Positions 15,401-22,259 are shown, counted from the stretch's first letter. The stretch: 23,535 nucleotides of DNA from an uncultured Prevotella sp. (GCA_937877685.1 CALFGU010000048.1:1-23535); one strand, 5' to 3'. Program-made: numbers and translations. The notes: generated by a model from the sequence alone, not told the origin.

Positions 15401-17787
15401 AGGCACTTTTTGCTTATCTTGCCTCCAGAAGGAGTTTCGGCTTCTAACCTACAAACACCGTCATCTAACTGCGCCCAATCAGAGGGAAGAATGGGCGTGT
15501 TTGCAGGTAACTTTTGTATCCAAACAAGAGTGTTGCGGTCGTCGTAAAGGCACACGGTCACACTTTCATCTACTTGTACCGCCATATTATTTGTGTTGCG
15601 GAAAACAAGGTGTGACAGGTGCTCTTTTACAATAACCTCAGGTAAATCTACGTCTAACGTAGTGGGGTTTTGATGTACGGGAATATAAAGTTGCCCAATT
15701 TGCGTCTCGCCATTGTCGCCAACGACGGAAACGGAAACACTATAACTTGAGTAATAGTGGCGCCAAAGCGCACTTCTTTGGGGGTGTTCTTTCAGCAGGA
15801 GCGGTATTGAAAATTCTCCTTGAGCATTGGTGCGCAACACTCCCTCAATGGGGTCGTTTTCGGTGCCTCTAAAGGAGGTGTTTGTGTTGATAGTGTAGCG
15901 CACAAGAGCATTTGGCATGGGTTGAAGTGTCATTGTCAGCACCTTGCCTCTCACTTGTAGCGTATCACCCCAGGTGTAAGCCGTCTCTATAGGGAGGAAC
16001 TCCACAGAGAACGTCTGACGCTTGTAAGCACCTACGATGAAATCAGCCTTACCTTCCGTATGAATTACCGCATCCTTACCTTGCTTGTTGGCATGACGCA
16101 CCTGGACGAAGAAATCTCCCTCTTGTTGGTCAGCGGGAAGCAGAAAGTCGCCGTTGAAACGGCCATATTCATCCGTCTTTGCCTCAAACGAAGCCACCGC
16201 TTTATTTCCCCGCTTCATCAAATTCACCTCTAAACAAGCATTTGAATCAACGCAGAGCGAATCTCCCTTTTGGGTGTACAAAACACCCACCACGTGCACC
16301 GTCTGTCCCGGACGGTAAATATTACGATCAATAAAAATCTGCACACGTTGCTGATGGCGGTGCGCATCTCCGTTATAATTTCGTTTAGAAAGGTTTAGAT
16401 AGAACTTCTTACTGCAAGAATCGCCTGGCATGAGAATCTGAAAATCGTCTATATAAGAGGGCGTTTCATCCATGTCCTTCATGCTGAGCCACAGGTCTCC
16501 CTTCGTAACGTCCCATTGGCGTTGTGGGTGGTTTTTAGTTTCGTGTTTTACGACGGAAAACTCCTTGAGGGGTTCGCCAGTTTGAGAGTCGAGTGCCATA
16601 ATGCGACAAGTGCCGTTGTTGGGGTAGAAAAGGAAGGGCGTAATCCGACTGCAATGTAGGAGGGTGGAAACCTCTTCTTTGCCCGTCTCTCTCTGTATGA
16701 GTTTATACACTCCAGGCTCCGAAAGGGTGAGAGAAAGCGTGTCGGATTGCAGTCGCCAAGTCTCACGTTTGGGAAATGCGGATTGAAGGGTGGCGATGCG
16801 GTTGAATAGGGTCTTACCATCGGCGGAGCAACGGTAAATATCGAAGGACACTTTCTGAATGTTATTGGCGTTAATTACCCATTTCATCGGGAGATTGGGG
16901 TAACAGAGAAGATTGGATTCCGTCAAGTTTACCGTAGGATTCTCCAACTTTTCAATGATCGCCTTTATGCGCTTCGCATCCCTGTGTTTGCCATATTTCT
17001 TTATCCCTTCGTGAGCCAGGGAAAAGAGGTGTTGGCGCGCATGATTATCAGAGAGGTCTGCTTGAGCATACAACTTTTCCACCCATGAGGCATAAGCAAT
17101 GGCATTTTCGGGACGGTCGGCATAACGCGTGACTATAGCCTCCGCATCTTCGTAACGCAAGGCAAAGCGTATGGCTCCCGCATAAAGATGTTTGGAGCGG
17201 TAAAAAGCCTCCGCCTGACTCGCAAGCGTAGTTCGTTCTTGCTGAGAAAGATTCGCTCTGTCCAAGCAATCAAATAAGAGCATGTGGAGCACATCATTGT
17301 CAAATTCATCCGCATCTTTGCCTTGCTTCACCAGAGGAGTGAGCGACTTAGACTTTATACTGTGTAACGACTCCATATTTCCGAGTTGTTCAAGCATCTT
17401 TTGGCTATATTTCCGACGCTCTTCGTTGTTAAAATGATACGATTCGGCAATGGTCTTTGCTAAAAACGTTTCCCAAAACAGACTATCGGAAGGATGTGTA
17501 ATTTGCTGAATGCGAAGGGCGATTCTTTCTTTGTCTATCAATGCGCTGTCAGGCGAAATCTCTCCGCGAAGGCGCATTTTTACGAACAAAGCCGTCATTT
17601 CTTGCGTCAGGTTTCCGTCAGCAATGGCTTTGTTTTCGAGCATCGTTGCTATGTTAATGGCTTCACGGGGCAAGTCGCTTTTTGTTGCCTGTTCAATCCT
17701 ATCCCAAAGTTTGGAGTACGACTGAGCGGTGAGCAACCCCGAGATAGTTATGAAAAGCAGTGTGCAAACGGTGCGAAGGTGGTTCAT
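12439..17787 (-). CDS. Alpha-2-macroglobulin family protein, no thioester motif
   Basis: 1782 residues from the ATG at 17787, chosen because MNHLRTVCTLLFITISGLL followed by TAQS is a good signal peptide; a longer start at 17838 adds residues lying inside the promoter. A helical N-terminal region (about 25-285) precedes macroglobulin domains. The MG signature IDRNIYRPGQTVHVVGVLY begins near residue 486, and the A2M-domain motif LTTWKFTAFVHDKHLR lies near 1090, followed by ANMPRFVREGDRLTIPIVV. An alpha-toroid region (about 1270-1570) and C-terminal MG-like domain follow. Where thioester-containing homologues have CxEQ, this protein has EPTYGIDDW (Tyr1293-Asp1297), so it cannot trap proteases covalently. 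Bacterial A2Ms are periplasmic or surface protease traps thought to protect the envelope, often paired with pbpC; no pbpC is adjacent here. A consensus promoter lies at 17810-17841 and a terminator at 12206-12259. Confidence 0.88.
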   Translation of the reverse strand: MNHLRTVCTLLFITISGLLTAQSYSKLWDRIEQATKSDLPREAINIATMLENKAIADGNLTQEMTALFVKMRLRGEISPDSALIDKERIALRIQQITHPSDSLFWETFLAKTIAESYHFNNEERRKYSQKMLEQLGNMESLHSIKSKSLTPLVKQGKDADEFDNDVLHMLLFDCLDRANLSQQERTTLASQAEAFYRSKHLYAGAIRFALRYEDAEAIVTRYADRPENAIAYASWVEKLYAQADLSDNHARQHLFSLAHEGIKKYGKHRDAKRIKAIIEKLENPTVNLTESNLLCYPNLPMKWVINANNIQKVSFDIYRCSADGKTLFNRIATLQSAFPKRETWRLQSDTLSLTLSEPGVYKLIQRETGKEEVSTLLHCSRITPFLFYPNNGTCRIMALDSQTGEPLKEFSVVKHETKNHPQRQWDVTKGDLWLSMKDMDETPSYIDDFQILMPGDSCSKKFYLNLSKRNYNGDAHRHQQRVQIFIDRNIYRPGQTVHVVGVLYTQKGDSLCVDSNACLEVNLMKRGNKAVASFEAKTDEYGRFNGDFLLPADQQEGDFFVQVRHANKQGKDAVIHTEGKADFIVGAYKRQTFSVEFLPIETAYTWGDTLQVRGKVLTMTLQPMPNALVRYTINTNTSFRGTENDPIEGVLRTNAQGEFSIPLLLKEHPQRSALWRHYYSSYSVSVSVVGDNGETQIGQLYIPVHQNPTTLDVDLPEVIVKEHLSHLVFRNTNNMAVQVDESVTVCLYDDRNTLVWIQKLPANTPILPSDWAQLDDGVCRLEAETPSGGKISKKCLFIGEKSKQLPAKSPSFVMTEEITKSESEKWLLVGHTRQNITLFKDVISHKGELLSSEIITLSEGIHPISLSYDTMYQEGATVHLTVLTEGKFYQKEIRLERPHPDLRLNMSWKTFRNRLSPGQEEEWELRITTPDGQPVSASLTARLYDASLDALAYNKWRANPYRKPYFLNSYAQIYRRNTTSLSYAKKYKLKEIQPAVFSSWKDETNGFERQVLYSVAPTFRLGATAKKDASNTLYEVTVNSEDAVQTSSINDNANASHFPLRQDFKEVAFMQSALHTDADGKIALRFTLPEQLTTWKFTAFVHDKHLRHALLEEEIIAQKSVTVSANMPRFVREGDRLTIPIVVRSLLTDSTKGRFVATFFDVDTNAELSRTTGSFLIEKGSASFRISLPALNAESLSVKGLSVPRTIGCQVAVEGKDFADGEVHQIPVVSDRIEVVRNLPFSITEGDVHTYQLDTLWTDTTALRSPKITLNFTPSALHEALRALASLSLEPTYGIDDWARRYYALSLTLFLHERGIYLPDFDLAKTTTLRDEAAAHIRQKQLKNGAWAWFEGMRESAFITNEMLLLFARLESLVGNHPLRENASQALRFMQEKMEKLHQEMVTEERKTKRELPLGELPLRYLDACAYLKADTTAACQYFLSKAENMNANYSLYGKAVMSRVLRQNGKKQVADLLLRSVQEYLVETPEMGAYFDAPKAQMTYHSYRIPTQTGVIEAFNAVGNTDLVKRMQQWLLQSRRTQQWETSRATADAVFALCLSENDTTTNLHPNGANLAPTEATFQGIYRSLTVETSDTVRETRIHKCQETIGISAPKPTISPKNLNLSYGSARASYSLPISKVESYDSGLKITLRLEVKRNGAWEEVKENEPIDATLPLRQVAQIVATRDFDFVRLSMPRPACTEPVVPLSGYSWQEGVGCYRVVTDHGADFYADKLPKGSYTIVEALHTDRSGTYEQGVATITCTYAPEFAGNTTGRKLQVGETNE

Positions 17788-17809
17788 GCTGTAAAATAAT
17801 AGTTTTTGG

Positions 17810-17841
17810 CAAATGTAATATTTACTCCTGACAAGCACAAA
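17810..17841 (-). promoter_or_regulatory. Bacteroides-type promoter of the A2M gene
   Basis: On the minus strand TTTG (17841-17838), a 20-bp spacer and TACATTTG (17817-17810) match the Bacteroides consensus TTTG-N19-21-TAnnTTTG exactly. Initiation would be about 15-20 nt upstream of the chosen ATG at 17787, which supports that start over the one at 17838. This is the best promoter match in the window. Confidence 0.75.
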
Positions 17842-18050
17842 TTCTGCTGTTTAAAAAAGGTTAAACTCGCCTTCTGAAAACACTATCTTAAATAGGAAAA
17901 ACAATAAAAGGCTTACGGCGCCCTAAGTACCCAAATAAGACGCCCTATAAGTAATCGCGTGTGGAGGTATAAAGGAAGACTGGCTTTTAGATGCTTATGC
18001 GCCGCCCTCGTTTGTGTGTTGTTCGTGACGCAGAGGGGCATGGAGGTCAC

Positions 18051-18093
18051 AAAAAAAGTGGGAACACTCGCGCTGATACGGAGTGTTCCCACT
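18051..18093 (-). terminator. Intrinsic terminator of the rsmI-ybeY unit
   Basis: Perfect 13-bp stem: AGTGGGAACACTC (18057-18069) with GAGTGTTCCCACT (18081-18093), loop 11 nt. On the minus strand the stem is followed directly by seven T residues (plus-strand A7, 18051-18057). It lies about 150 nt past the ybeY stop. The rest of the 17788-18241 gap holds the A2M promoter, a hairpin at 18123-18181 and some TAAGT-like words at 17924-17954. No gene is visible. Confidence 0.9.
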
Positions 18094-18122
18094 ATGTCGG
18101 TTGTGGTTGTGGGCTAAAGGGG

Positions 18123-18181
18123 AAGACATAAGAACAAAAGGACATAAGATTATTTTTTTTGCTCTTATGTTCTTATGTCTT
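18123..18181. repeat. Inverted repeat with nested GACATAAGA/TCTTATGTC words
   Basis: AAGACATAAGAACA (18123-18136) is the perfect reverse complement of 18168-18181. The loop contains a second GACATAAGA (18141-18149), an eight-T run, and TCTTATG, which partly repeats the right arm, so alternative stems are possible. It lies between the ybeY stop and the terminator at 18051-18093 and could be a 3'-UTR structure. Confidence 0.5.
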
Positions 18182-18241
18182 AACCAAAAACATAAGCCTC
18201 TGTCTCAACAAAAGATATGTATGTTGGAAAGTCCGCCCAGG

Positions 18242-18667
18242 TTATCCCATCATTTCGTTGCGCAAACGGAGCGCCTTGTCCTCTTCTGCCTCCATGATTT
18301 CGCGCTCTCCGGGTCCCTTGTCATTAATTCCGCACAAATGAAGAATGCCATGGATAATGACACGATGAAGTTCCTCTTCGTACGTCGCACCTACGTCTTC
18401 GGCATTCGTACGTACGGTGTCGAGCGAAATAAATAAGTCGCCACTGATTTTATTACCCTCCGTGTAGTCAAAGGTAATGATGTCCGTGTAATAATCATGC
18501 TGAAGGAACTCGCGGTTAACCTCCAAGATTTTCTCATCATCCACAAAGATGTAAGCAATTGCGCCACAGCGCTTGCCATGTGCCTTTGCCACGGCATGAA
18601 CCCAAGCTGTGGTGGCCGCTTGGTCGATATCGGGGAGGGGAAGATTGATACTGTCGTAAGTAATCAT
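18242..18667 (-). CDS. ybeY: Endoribonuclease YbeY (rRNA maturation factor)
   Basis: 141 residues from the ATG at 18667 (MITYDSINLPLPDI). The frame is open further upstream, but there it translates the AGGTTAT array and the inverted-repeat element, so those codons are unlikely to be used. YbeY is a metal-dependent endoribonuclease needed for 16S rRNA 3'-end maturation and 70S quality control. Landmarks are NREFLQHDYYTDIITFDY, GDLFISLDTV, and the metal site HGILHLCGINDK (106-117). His106 and His110 are present, but the position of the third histidine in E. coli YbeY (HGxLHLxGxDH) is Asp116 here; I believe this change is common in Bacteroidetes. It is downstream of rsmI, another 16S rRNA-modifying gene, across the inverted-repeat element. 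Confidence 0.93.
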   Translation of the reverse strand: MITYDSINLPLPDIDQAATTAWVHAVAKAHGKRCGAIAYIFVDDEKILEVNREFLQHDYYTDIITFDYTEGNKISGDLFISLDTVRTNAEDVGATYEEELHRVIIHGILHLCGINDKGPGEREIMEAEEDKALRLRNEMMG

Positions 18668-18668
18668 A

Positions 18669-18710
18669 GAGGTAATAAGGTTATGAGGGGAAAGGTTATA
18701 AGGTTTTGAG
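18669..18710. repeat. 8-bp AGGTTAT array at the ybeY start codon
   Basis: The plus strand reads about five units of 7-8 nt: GAGGTAAT, AAGGTTAT, a shortened GAGGGGA, AAGGTTAT and AAGGTTTT. They match the consensus of the array at 5152-5292. As at the rhomboid gene, the array directly abuts the start codon on the upstream side, so it would be the ybeY leader. Confidence 0.65.
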
Positions 18711-18712
18711 AC

Positions 18713-18894
18713 CCGGATGGCGCTCTCCCCCTGTTTATAGGGGGAGGGGACCACGAAGTGGTGAGGGGGTGCAAAAAGAAAGAATTGCCAACTTGAATTC
18801 TAATTCAGATTTCTATCCATTTTTTAAGTTTTCGGCACCCCCTCACCTCTATGTGGTCCCCTCCCCCTATAAACAGGGGGAGAGCGCCATCCGG
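18713..18894. repeat. MITE-like element with 60-bp terminal inverted repeats
   Basis: Left arm 18713-18772 and right arm 18835-18894 are reverse complements at 57 of 60 positions; all three mismatches fall between the CCAC and GGTG blocks. The 62-bp centre (18773-18834) is AT-rich and noncoding. Each arm starts CCGGATGGCGCTCTCCCCC and contains its own hairpin, for example CTCCCCC at 18725-18731 with GGGGGAG at 18740-18746; the left arm also has ACCAC-GAA-GTGGT at 18750-18762. Base composition is unlike the surroundings. No target-site duplication is obvious. It lies between rsmI (18918) and ybeY (18667) and would make a very stable stem in their shared transcript. Confidence 0.85.
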
Positions 18895-18917
18895 AATAAA
18901 GTCAGTGACAAATCTAT

Positions 18918-19637
18918 TTATTCTTCTTCCTCCTCGCGGCGTTGTTTTTTCTTCTTCTCCTTAACAGTTTCTGCGCCTTCCACAACGAGCACGAATTCTC
19001 CGCGAGGTTCGGTTTCTTCAAAGTGAGCGAGGACTTCGGCAATCGTACCGCGCACGCTCTGTTCGTACATCTTTGAGATTTCTCTGCAAGCAGACATGCG
19101 GCGTTCGGCACCGAATACCTCGGTAAACTGTTGTAGCGTTTTGACTACGCGATAGGGGGATTCGTAGAATATCATGGTGCGCTCTTCTGAGGCAAGTGCT
19201 TGAAGGCGTGTCTGGCGTCCTTTCTTTTGAGGGAGAAATCCTTCAAACGTAAAGCGTTCGCAGGGCAACCCACTGGAAACAAGGGCGGGCACAAAGGCAG
19301 TTGCGCCGGGCAGACACTGCACCTCTACGCCGCGTTCTACACAGGCACGCACCAACATGAAACCGGGGTCGGAAATAGCGGGAGTTCCAGCGTCGGAAAT
19401 GAGCGCAATGTTTTCGCCAGCGGCAATGCGTGCGGCGAAAGCGTTGGCGGTTTGGTGCTCGTTGAATTTATGGTGTGAGCACAACTGATTCTTAATTTCA
19501 AAATGCTTAAGTAGCAGGCCTGAAGTGCGGGTGTCTTCCGCAAGAATGAGGTCTGCTTCTTTCAAGATGCGAATGGCGCGCATCGTCATGTCTTCCAGGT
19601 TTCCTACAGGCGTAGGTACTAAATAAAGAGTTCCCAT
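18918..19637 (-). CDS. rsmI: 16S rRNA (cytidine1402-2'-O)-methyltransferase
   Basis: 239 residues. Tetrapyrrole-methylase-fold enzyme that uses S-adenosylmethionine to 2'-O-methylate C1402 in the ribosomal P site. Motifs: YLVPTPVGNLEDMTMRAI (5-22), AEDTRTSGLLLKHF (33-46), LISDAGTPAISDPG (79-92, SAM site), LPGATAFVPALVSSGLP (109-125) and RFTFEGFLP (128-136). The C-terminal 20 residues are a Lys- then Glu-rich low-complexity tail (KEKKKKQRREEEEE), probably dispensable. The ATG at 19637 is preceded four nucleotides upstream by a perfect -7 box. It diverges from the AI-2E gene across 118 bp. Confidence 0.95.
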   Translation of the reverse strand: MGTLYLVPTPVGNLEDMTMRAIRILKEADLILAEDTRTSGLLLKHFEIKNQLCSHHKFNEHQTANAFAARIAAGENIALISDAGTPAISDPGFMLVRACVERGVEVQCLPGATAFVPALVSSGLPCERFTFEGFLPQKKGRQTRLQALASEERTMIFYESPYRVVKTLQQFTEVFGAERRMSACREISKMYEQSVRGTIAEVLAHFEETEPRGEFVLVVEGAETVKEKKKKQRREEEEE

Positions 19638-19641
19638 ACTG

Positions 19642-19649
19642 CAAAGTTA
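19642..19649 (-). promoter_or_regulatory. -7 box abutting the rsmI start codon
   Basis: The minus strand reads TAACTTTG followed by CAGT and then the ATG at 19637. It matches TAnnTTTG fully, but the -33 half is not recognisable. If used, transcription would begin at or within a few bases of the ATG, giving a leaderless mRNA. Confidence 0.45.
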
Positions 19650-19693
19650 ATTTGATTTAACGTTATGATGATAAGGTTTGGAGGATTTTTTCT

Positions 19694-19701
19694 TAATTTT
19701 G
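19694..19701 (+). promoter_or_regulatory. -7 box for the AI-2E-ruvB unit
   Basis: TAATTTTG matches TAnnTTTG and lies 54 nt before the ATG at 19756. A TTTG at 19677-19680 is only 13 bp upstream, closer than the usual 19-21, so the -33 half is doubtful. Confidence 0.45.
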
Positions 19702-19755
19702 CCCGTGAAACGTTATGGAGAGGTAGCGGTTTGCTATTCCAAATAAAAAGGAACT

Positions 19756-20826
19756 ATGTTTCAGAAAGAAATAAATTTTGACCGCTTTGTGCGGGGAGGC
19801 CTACTCATAGGTGTGCTCATTGCGCTCGGATTTGCCATTCATGCACTAAGCAGCGTGTTGCTTCCTTTTGCATTGGCGTGGTTGTTGGCTTATATGGTCA
19901 ACCCTATAGTTACGTTTTTGCAAGTGCGCCTTCACCTGCATTTTAGGTGGCTGAGCGTGGTGGTGACCTTACTCTTACTTTGCGGCATTGGAGCAGGAAT
20001 CTTTCTGCTTGTAATCTTGCCCTCTGTAGATGAATTTATACACCTCAAGAAGTTAGTTGTGGAGTATGTCAAGAACGGAACGGGAAACACCACCATTCCC
20101 TTAATCGTTCAAGAGTTTATGAGGGAACATCTGAATCAAGAAGACATCAGGAGTTTGCTTCAAACGGACGACTTTCAAACGTTCTTGCGCCAATGTGTGG
20201 AACGCTTAGGGACGCTCGTTTGGGCCACAGCCAATGCCGTGTGGAAGTTTTTCTCGTGGGGGATTACCCTGCTCTACTTTTTCTTCCTCCTAATGGATTT
20301 TGAGAAAGCCTCTACGGCATGGATTAACTACGTGCCGAAGCGCTACAGAGAAACGATTGAGGTGCTTGCTCAAGATGTGCAAAAAGGAATGAGTGCATAT
20401 TTCCGCGGGCAAGCTTTAGTGGCGCTTTGCGTAGGCATACTTTTCGCTACTGGATTCTCGCTCATCGGACTTCCCCTTGCCGTTGGCTTTGGATTATTCG
20501 TAGGGTTGCTCAACTTTGTTCCTTATCTGCAAGTGATTTCCATCCCGCTGGCCGTGTTACTCGCCCTCCTGAGAGCCGCCGAAACGGGTGAAAATTTCTG
20601 GGGAATCTTCGCCTTGGTTGTAGTTGTATATGTGGTGGTGCAACTCATTCAGGACGTCATAATAGTTCCCCGAGTTATGGGGCATATCATGGGACTTTCT
20701 CCTGCACTCATCCTGCTCTCACTCTCCGTTTGGGGATGTATTGCGGGATTCTTAGGGCTGATTATCGCACTGCCCGTGACCACACTTATTCTTTCGTATT
20801 ACAAACGCTATATCATAAAAGATTGA
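19756..20826 (+). CDS. AI-2E family (PerM/TqsA-type) membrane transporter
   Basis: 356 residues with about seven or eight membrane helices: two near the N-terminus (13-55), one at about 65-90, a soluble segment at about 90-155, then a hydrophobic C-terminal block. Family signatures are the long periplasmic or cytoplasmic loop after LLVILPSV, GLPLAVGFGLFVGLLNFVPYL (about 235-255) and the C-terminal MGHIMGLSPALILLSLSVWG followed by GFLGLIIALPVTTLILSYYKRY. The family was named for autoinducer-2 export in E. coli, but most members have unknown substrates and some act as Na+/H+ antiporters, so function should not be read from the name. It is 12 nt upstream of ruvB and very likely co-transcribed. 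Confidence 0.9.
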   Translation: MFQKEINFDRFVRGGLLIGVLIALGFAIHALSSVLLPFALAWLLAYMVNPIVTFLQVRLHLHFRWLSVVVTLLLLCGIGAGIFLLVILPSVDEFIHLKKLVVEYVKNGTGNTTIPLIVQEFMREHLNQEDIRSLLQTDDFQTFLRQCVERLGTLVWATANAVWKFFSWGITLLYFFFLLMDFEKASTAWINYVPKRYRETIEVLAQDVQKGMSAYFRGQALVALCVGILFATGFSLIGLPLAVGFGLFVGLLNFVPYLQVISIPLAVLLALLRAAETGENFWGIFALVVVVYVVVQLIQDVIIVPRVMGHIMGLSPALILLSLSVWGCIAGFLGLIIALPVTTLILSYYKRYIIKD

Positions 20827-20838
20827 CATTCCCACATC

Positions 20839-21894
20839 ATGGAAGATACATTTGACATACGCGCCGAACAGCGTAGTGTAGGCAACTCTGAAAAAGAGTT
20901 TGAAAAAGCACTGCGCCCCTTAAACTTCAGCGACTTTACGGGACAACAACAAGTTGTAGACAACCTGCAGATTTTCGTAGAGGCAGCGAAGTTTAGAGGA
21001 GAACCTTTGGACCATACCTTACTTCACGGACCTCCGGGGTTAGGTAAAACCACGCTTTCAAATATCATAGCCAACGAACTTGGCGTAGGATTTAAGGTGA
21101 CATCAGGTCCTGTGCTCGATAAGCCTGGAGACCTTGCGGGACTTCTTACCTCGCTGGAACCTAACGACGTCCTTTTCATCGACGAAATACACAGACTTTC
21201 GCCCGTTGTAGAGGAATATCTGTATTCAGCAATGGAAGATTACCGCATCGATATTATGATCGACCGCGGACCTGCTGCGCGCTCCATTCAGATTGACTTA
21301 AATCCGTTTACGCTTGTTGGAGCCACCACTCGAAGTGGCCTTCTTACGGCGCCGCTTCGTGCGCGCTTCGGCATTAATCTTCACCTTGAATATTATGATG
21401 CTGAAACGCTCCAAAAGATTGTTACGCGCTCAGCCAAGTTGCTTGGTGTGAAGATTGACGGGCGTGCGGCGGCCGAAATAGCAGGAAGAAGTCGTGGCAC
21501 TCCTCGTATAGCCAATTCTCTGCTTCGCCGTGTGCGCGATTTCGCACAGGTAAAAGGAAATGGAAATATCGAACTTGACATTGCTCGTTATGCCCTTGAA
21601 GCACTTAATATTGACAAGTATGGTCTTGACCAGATAGACAACAAGATTCTTACGACAATCATTGACAAGTTTAAGGGAGGTCCCGTTGGGATTACCACAA
21701 TCGCAACTGCAGTAGGCGAAGATGCCGGTACGGTAGAAGAAGTTTACGAACCCTTCCTCATAAAGGAGGGTTTCATACGCCGAACGCCCCGAGGAAGAGA
21801 AGTAACAGAATTGGCATACCGCCATCTTGGTCGCACACCTCAAGCAGGGTCGCCCATTATGCCTTCGCTCTTCGATTTTCCTGATGAAGGGTAG
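20839..21894 (+). CDS. ruvB: Holliday junction branch migration ATPase RuvB
   Basis: 351 residues. Hexameric AAA+ motor that with RuvA drives branch migration of Holliday junctions, handing them to RuvC for resolution. Walker A GPPGLGKT (64-71), Walker B LFIDEIH (112-118), sensor 1 and Arg-finger region TLVGATTRSGLLTAPLRARFG (split about 158-178), sensor 2 RGTPRIANSLLRR (219-231), and a C-terminal winged helix with EGFIRRTPRGREVTELAYRHLG (310-331). All catalytic residues are present and the length is normal. A short N-terminal extension (MEDTFDIRAEQRSVGNSEKE) precedes the core. The stop is followed by about 100 bp and then the hairpin at 21996-22062. Confidence 0.98.
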   Translation: MEDTFDIRAEQRSVGNSEKEFEKALRPLNFSDFTGQQQVVDNLQIFVEAAKFRGEPLDHTLLHGPPGLGKTTLSNIIANELGVGFKVTSGPVLDKPGDLAGLLTSLEPNDVLFIDEIHRLSPVVEEYLYSAMEDYRIDIMIDRGPAARSIQIDLNPFTLVGATTRSGLLTAPLRARFGINLHLEYYDAETLQKIVTRSAKLLGVKIDGRAAAEIAGRSRGTPRIANSLLRRVRDFAQVKGNGNIELDIARYALEALNIDKYGLDQIDNKILTTIIDKFKGGPVGITTIATAVGEDAGTVEEVYEPFLIKEGFIRRTPRGREVTELAYRHLGRTPQAGSPIMPSLFDFPDEG

Positions 21895-21995
21895 CAAAGG
21901 GGGCAAGAAGCAAGGCGAGAATGGCGATTCGTTCGGCGTAGGTGGCACCCTGTTCGTCAAGAAAGACACACCGTGTTTCGCAAGTCTGAATTTGT

Positions 21996-22062
21996 AAAAA
22001 CTAAGTGAGACTTAATTCAAACTATATCTCAAAGAATTTGAATTAAGTCTCACTTAATTTTT
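21996..22062. terminator. Bidirectional hairpin terminator after ruvB
   Basis: The 26-nt arms at 21996-22021 and 22037-22062 pair at 25 of 26 positions, with 15 nt between them. The left arm begins with A5 and the right arm ends with T5, giving a U-tail in either direction. It is built from 21-bp family units (array F), the same design as the hairpin at 717-787. Confidence 0.75.
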
Positions 22063-22064
22063 GC
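22002..22064 (+). repeat. 21-bp repeat array F, three units
   Basis: Units begin at 22002, 22023 and 22044. The first and third start with the dyads TAAGT-GAG-ACTTA and TAAGT-CTC-ACTTA; the middle is TATATCTCAAAGAATTTG, similar to array A's TATTTCTCAAATT. The first and third blocks form the terminator arms. In the remaining 21895-22336 sequence I see a small stem at 22136-22179 and a -7 box at 22252, and no gene. Confidence 0.6.
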
Positions 22065-22135
22065 CGTTAAAGTAAGTCTTATTTTCAAGTCTTTACAAGG
22101 TGCTACTACCATTCACTTTCTATCAAAGAGAATGC

Positions 22136-22179
22136 GTAGATTTTGCCCTTCTGCTCACTCCCAATCAGCAAAATCCTAC
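22136..22179 (+). other. Stem-loop upstream of pnp
   Basis: GTAGATTTTGC (22136-22146) pairs with GCAAAATCCTAC (22168-22179) with one bulged base; loop 21 nt. It lies upstream of the proposed -7 box at 22252, so it would be in the pnp leader only if a more distal promoter is used. Confidence 0.35.
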
Positions 22180-22251
22180 ACATATATAAAAAAAAGAGAT
22201 TTCAGTGCATTAAAAACTCACTCAGTAGCACGGAAATAGAAAATTTATCCG

Positions 22252-22259
22252 TACTTTTG
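22252..22259 (+). promoter_or_regulatory. -7 box of the pnp promoter
   Basis: TACTTTTG matches TAnnTTTG, about 77 nt before the pnp ATG at 22337. No TTTG lies 19-21 bp upstream, so the -33 half is weak. Confidence 0.45.

Noticed and set aside
17919..17954. TAAGT and CGCCCT words repeated upstream of the A2M promoter, considered as a seventh 21-bp array
   Set aside because: The spacings are 22 and 24 bp (with a 12-bp TAAG rhythm) rather than 21, and the units lack the CTCAAA and AATTT blocks.
18083..18436. 117-codon plus-strand frame
   Set aside because: It runs through the terminator and hairpin region and then antisense to ybeY; composition follows those features.
21430..21969. 179-codon minus-strand frame overlapping the end of ruvB
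   Set aside because: Most of it is antisense to conserved RuvB winged-helix and sensor sequence; no domain or plausible start context.
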